14,763 nucleotides of DNA, from the NCBI GenBank assembly GCA_021848555.1, contig JAJZUN010000019.1:1-14763 (forward strand), in the 5' to 3' direction. This DNA comes from Pseudomonadota bacterium. Its GTDB lineage: Bacteria; Pseudomonadota; Gammaproteobacteria; Burkholderiales; SG8-39. The position numbers and the translations under genes were made by a program. A model generated the notes under the pieces. It searched no databases, had not been told where the DNA came from, and worked only from the letters and a program-made list of their open reading frames with translations. Below, piece after piece: positions 13,209 to 14,763 of this stretch. Every line of letters starts with the position of its first letter. Position 1 is the first letter of the stretch.

Positions 13209-14441
13209 ATGAACAAACCCTTGGATTTGAAAGTCGAGACCGAGCGGCGCGAACGCGCCGAATACGTGCTCTCGCGCACCGACAAGTATTTCACCAAGTC
13301 GCGCCAGATCGTGGAGAAGTTCGGCGACAAGACTGTGAGCTACGGCGTGTTCCTGCGCCGCGGCACCATCTGCGCCGTCAACCCCGCGCTGGAGATCCTG
13401 CGCGAATACTACCCGCCGGACGCCGTTCCGCTCAAAATCAAGCGGCTGTACGAGGAGGGCGCTTTCGTCCCGGACCAGAAGCCGATTTTCACCTACACCG
13501 GCTCGTTCGCCGCGCTGGCCGAACTGGAGACGCTGATCCTGCGCCGCGTCGGCACCGCCTGCGTCTCGGCCTACAACGCCTGCAAGATGGCGACCGACTT
13601 GCCCAAGGTCGCTTTCATCGACATGCATGCGCGCCACGCCTGCGGCGACGACCTGTCGGTCCTGGCCGCCTATGGCGCCGCGGTCGGCAGCCGCATCGCC
13701 AAGCTCTCCGGCGCGATCGGCTTCATCGGCGGCTCGCAGGACCTGACCGCGCACTTCTACGGCCTGGAGAACGGGCTCGGCACCATGCCGCATGCCATCG
13801 TCGGCTACGCCGGCTCCACCCTGAGAGCGGCGCAGATGTACGCCGAGACCCATCCGCAGGACAACCTCACGGTGCTGGTCGATTACTACGCGCGCGAATT
13901 CAGCGACGCGCTCGAGGTCTGCCGCTGGTGGTACAACGATGTCCTGCCGGCCGATCCCGCCAGCGCGCGCACCCTGGCGTTTCGCATCGACACCCACGGC
14001 GAGCGCTATGCCGAAGGGCTCGATTACGAGCGGTCGGTGGAACTCGTGGCCAACTGGCTGCATGTGCTGAACGAGTACGAGGCGGTGCGCGCGGTAATGG
14101 GCGAGGAGGCCTACGACTCGGACACGCTCAACATCGTCAAGGACCGCGTGCGCAAGGTGCTGTTCGGAACCGGCGTGTCGGTGGCGAGCGTGATCAAGAT
14201 GCGCCAGACCCTGGACGGCGCGGGTTTCAACTCGGCGCGCATCGTCGGCTCCAGCGGGTTCACGCCGTTCAAGTGCAAAATGTTCAGCCACGCGCGCGCG
14301 CCGGTGGACGTGATTGGCACCGGCTCCTTCATTCCGGAGGCTTTCGGCGATACCTTCGCCACTGCCGACATTTTCATGTACGACGGCGAATTCCTGATCA
14401 AGGTCGGGCGCGAAAAGCTGTTTCAGGGCCTGAAACCTTGA
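13209..14441 (+). CDS. Nicotinate phosphoribosyltransferase-family protein
   Basis: A 410-residue protein of the NAPRTase family, which joins nicotinate and PRPP to form nicotinate mononucleotide in NAD salvage. Supporting segments are the N-terminal LSRTDKYFTKSRQIVEKFGDKTVSYGVFLRR, FTYTGSFAALAELETLIL, RHACGDDLSVLAAYGAAVG, GTMPHAIVGYAG (H195 at the expected active-site histidine position), a LVDYYAREFSDAL segment where classical enzymes have a D-T-Y-D-T type motif, and the C-terminal barrel ARIVGSSGFTPFKCKMF...PVDVIGTGSF. The substitution in the D-T-Y-D-T region marks it as a divergent subgroup, so substrate assignment is less certain than fold. The open frame reaches back to 13074, but I choose the ATG at 13209 because the ATG at 13176 overlaps the likely -10 and the upstream residues look non-coding. 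Confidence 0.75.
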   Translation: MNKPLDLKVETERRERAEYVLSRTDKYFTKSRQIVEKFGDKTVSYGVFLRRGTICAVNPALEILREYYPPDAVPLKIKRLYEEGAFVPDQKPIFTYTGSFAALAELETLILRRVGTACVSAYNACKMATDLPKVAFIDMHARHACGDDLSVLAAYGAAVGSRIAKLSGAIGFIGGSQDLTAHFYGLENGLGTMPHAIVGYAGSTLRAAQMYAETHPQDNLTVLVDYYAREFSDALEVCRWWYNDVLPADPASARTLAFRIDTHGERYAEGLDYERSVELVANWLHVLNEYEAVRAVMGEEAYDSDTLNIVKDRVRKVLFGTGVSVASVIKMRQTLDGAGFNSARIVGSSGFTPFKCKMFSHARAPVDVIGTGSFIPEAFGDTFATADIFMYDGEFLIKVGREKLFQGLKP

Positions 14442-14501
14442 ATAGAGTCTGCGCGGAGCAAACAGCGTGTCTTCGGCCGGGGAAAAGCCCTGATTTCACG
14501 A

Positions 14502-14526
14502 ACAAGGGGGGGTGCACCCCCCTTGT
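14502..14526 (+). terminator. Strong G/C hairpin, probable terminator
   Basis: A perfect 10-bp stem, ACAAGGGGGG paired with CCCCCCTTGT, around the 5-base loop GTGCA. No T-run follows directly, so it is not a textbook intrinsic terminator, but its place 60 bases after the phosphoribosyltransferase stop suggests transcription ending or mRNA 3' protection. Confidence 0.5.
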
Positions 14527-14527
14527 C

Positions 14528-14550
14528 CCCCGAGGGGACTTCCTTCGGGG
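14528..14550 (+). terminator. Second adjacent hairpin
   Basis: A 9-bp stem (CCCCGAGGG with CCTTCGGGG, including one G-U pair) around loop GACTT begins two bases after the first hairpin. No T-run follows at once; the nearest is at 14615-14621. Confidence 0.4.
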
Positions 14551-14658
14551 CGTATATCCCCCCGCGGACGCAGACTTGCAATTCTTCCGCTTTTTGACTC
14601 ATGAGCGACTAAGATTTTTTTAGGCCATGGTCAAGTCATCGCCTGGCGTGGAGTTGGG

Positions 14659-14763
14659 ATGAAACTGCGCCTCGCCACCTACAACATCCACAAAGGCTTT
14701 TCCCAGTTCAACCGGCGCATGATGGTGCACGAACTGCGCCACCACCTGCGCCTGCTCGACGTC
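14659..14763 (+). CDS. Endonuclease/exonuclease/phosphatase family protein, 3'-truncated
   Basis: The first 35 codons of a protein beginning MKLRLATYNIHKGF, the typical opening strand of the endonuclease/exonuclease/phosphatase (DNase I-like) superfamily, where the Asn of the TYNIH motif helps bind the catalytic metal. The rest lies beyond the window. The ATG at 14659 is preceded by TGGAG at a five-base spacing. An 11-codon open frame (14627-14662) ends with its TGA overlapping this ATG and could couple translation, though it may be chance. In betaproteobacteria I recall this gene near nudB and a cardiolipin synthase gene, which would place it as the right-hand continuation of the aspS-nudB neighbourhood. 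Confidence 0.8.
   Translation, partial: MKLRLATYNIHKGFSQFNRRMMVHELRHHLRLLDV

Larger units (their letters stand above)
14446..14576. repeat. Structured intergenic element with inverted terminal octamers
   Basis: The gap between the phosphoribosyltransferase stop and the next gene (217 bases) is dominated by nested palindromes. AGTCTGCG (14446-14453) is answered by CGCAGACT (14569-14576), enclosing 115 bases that contain two strong back-to-back hairpins (14502-14526 and 14528-14550). It could be a REP-like or miniature mobile element, or a terminator region; no similar copy was seen elsewhere in the window. Confidence 0.5.

Noticed and set aside
12786..14291. A 501-codon open frame on the minus strand
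   Set aside because: It is antisense to the phosphoribosyltransferase and oxidoreductase ends, has low-complexity composition typical of G+C-rich shadows, and shows no recognisable family; the plus-strand genes are well supported.
14627..14662. An 11-codon upstream frame whose TGA overlaps the EEP gene ATG
   Set aside because: The arrangement could couple translation, but a frame this short with no clear ribosome binding site is easily produced by chance.

Overview
The window is G+C-rich, tightly packed bacterial DNA, most likely from a betaproteobacterium. The evidence is a typical proteobacterial aspS and nudB, an orphan Bug/TctC-type periplasmic binding protein of the kind expanded in Burkholderiales and relatives, and FNR-type (TTGAT-N4-GTCAA) promoter elements that suggest a facultatively anaerobic life. 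The species cannot be named from the sequence alone.

Left flank (1-3756): the 3' part of aspS, a secreted guanyl-specific RNase overlapped by its barstar-type inhibitor, and nudB (folate pathway Nudix hydrolase). Convergent to nudB is a radical SAM/SPASM gene on the minus strand. Its promoter region carries a well-placed FNR-type box.

Centre (about 3898-12899): ten genes or gene remnants, all on the plus strand, that read as one catabolic operon. A strong sigma70-like promoter and a palindromic operator candidate precede an acyl-CoA dehydrogenase, a divergent MaoC-type hotdog protein, a class III CoA-transferase, BadH (2-hydroxycyclohexanecarboxyl-CoA dehydrogenase type), BadI (2-ketocyclohexanecarboxyl-CoA hydrolase type), the decayed 3' end of a second crotonase, a Bug-type solute receptor, an alpha-methylacyl-CoA racemase, an IclR regulator and a zinc-free MDR oxidoreductase. 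The proposed logic is: uptake of an alicyclic (cyclohexanecarboxylate-like, possibly substituted) acid, CoA activation by transfer, epimerisation at the alpha carbon, dehydrogenation, hydration, oxidation to the beta-keto ester, and hydrolytic ring opening to a pimeloyl-CoA-type product. The order of enzymes follows the Rhodopseudomonas palustris ali/bad route, but the parts differ: a transferase in place of the AliA ligase, a hotdog protein lacking the usual hydratase dyad where BadK is expected, and an added racemase.

Right flank (12900-14763): a 5' remnant of a second radical SAM gene with its own FNR-like box, in the same orientation as the copy on the left, so that the catabolic block is bracketed by diverged direct repeats about 9.25 kb apart. 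Then come a nicotinate phosphoribosyltransferase-family gene, a highly structured intergenic element, and the first 35 codons of an endonuclease/exonuclease/phosphatase-family protein. From memory of betaproteobacterial genomes, the latter usually sits close to aspS-nudB, so the whole middle looks like an insertion into a housekeeping neighbourhood.

No tRNA, rRNA, CRISPR array, transposase or integrase gene was recognised.
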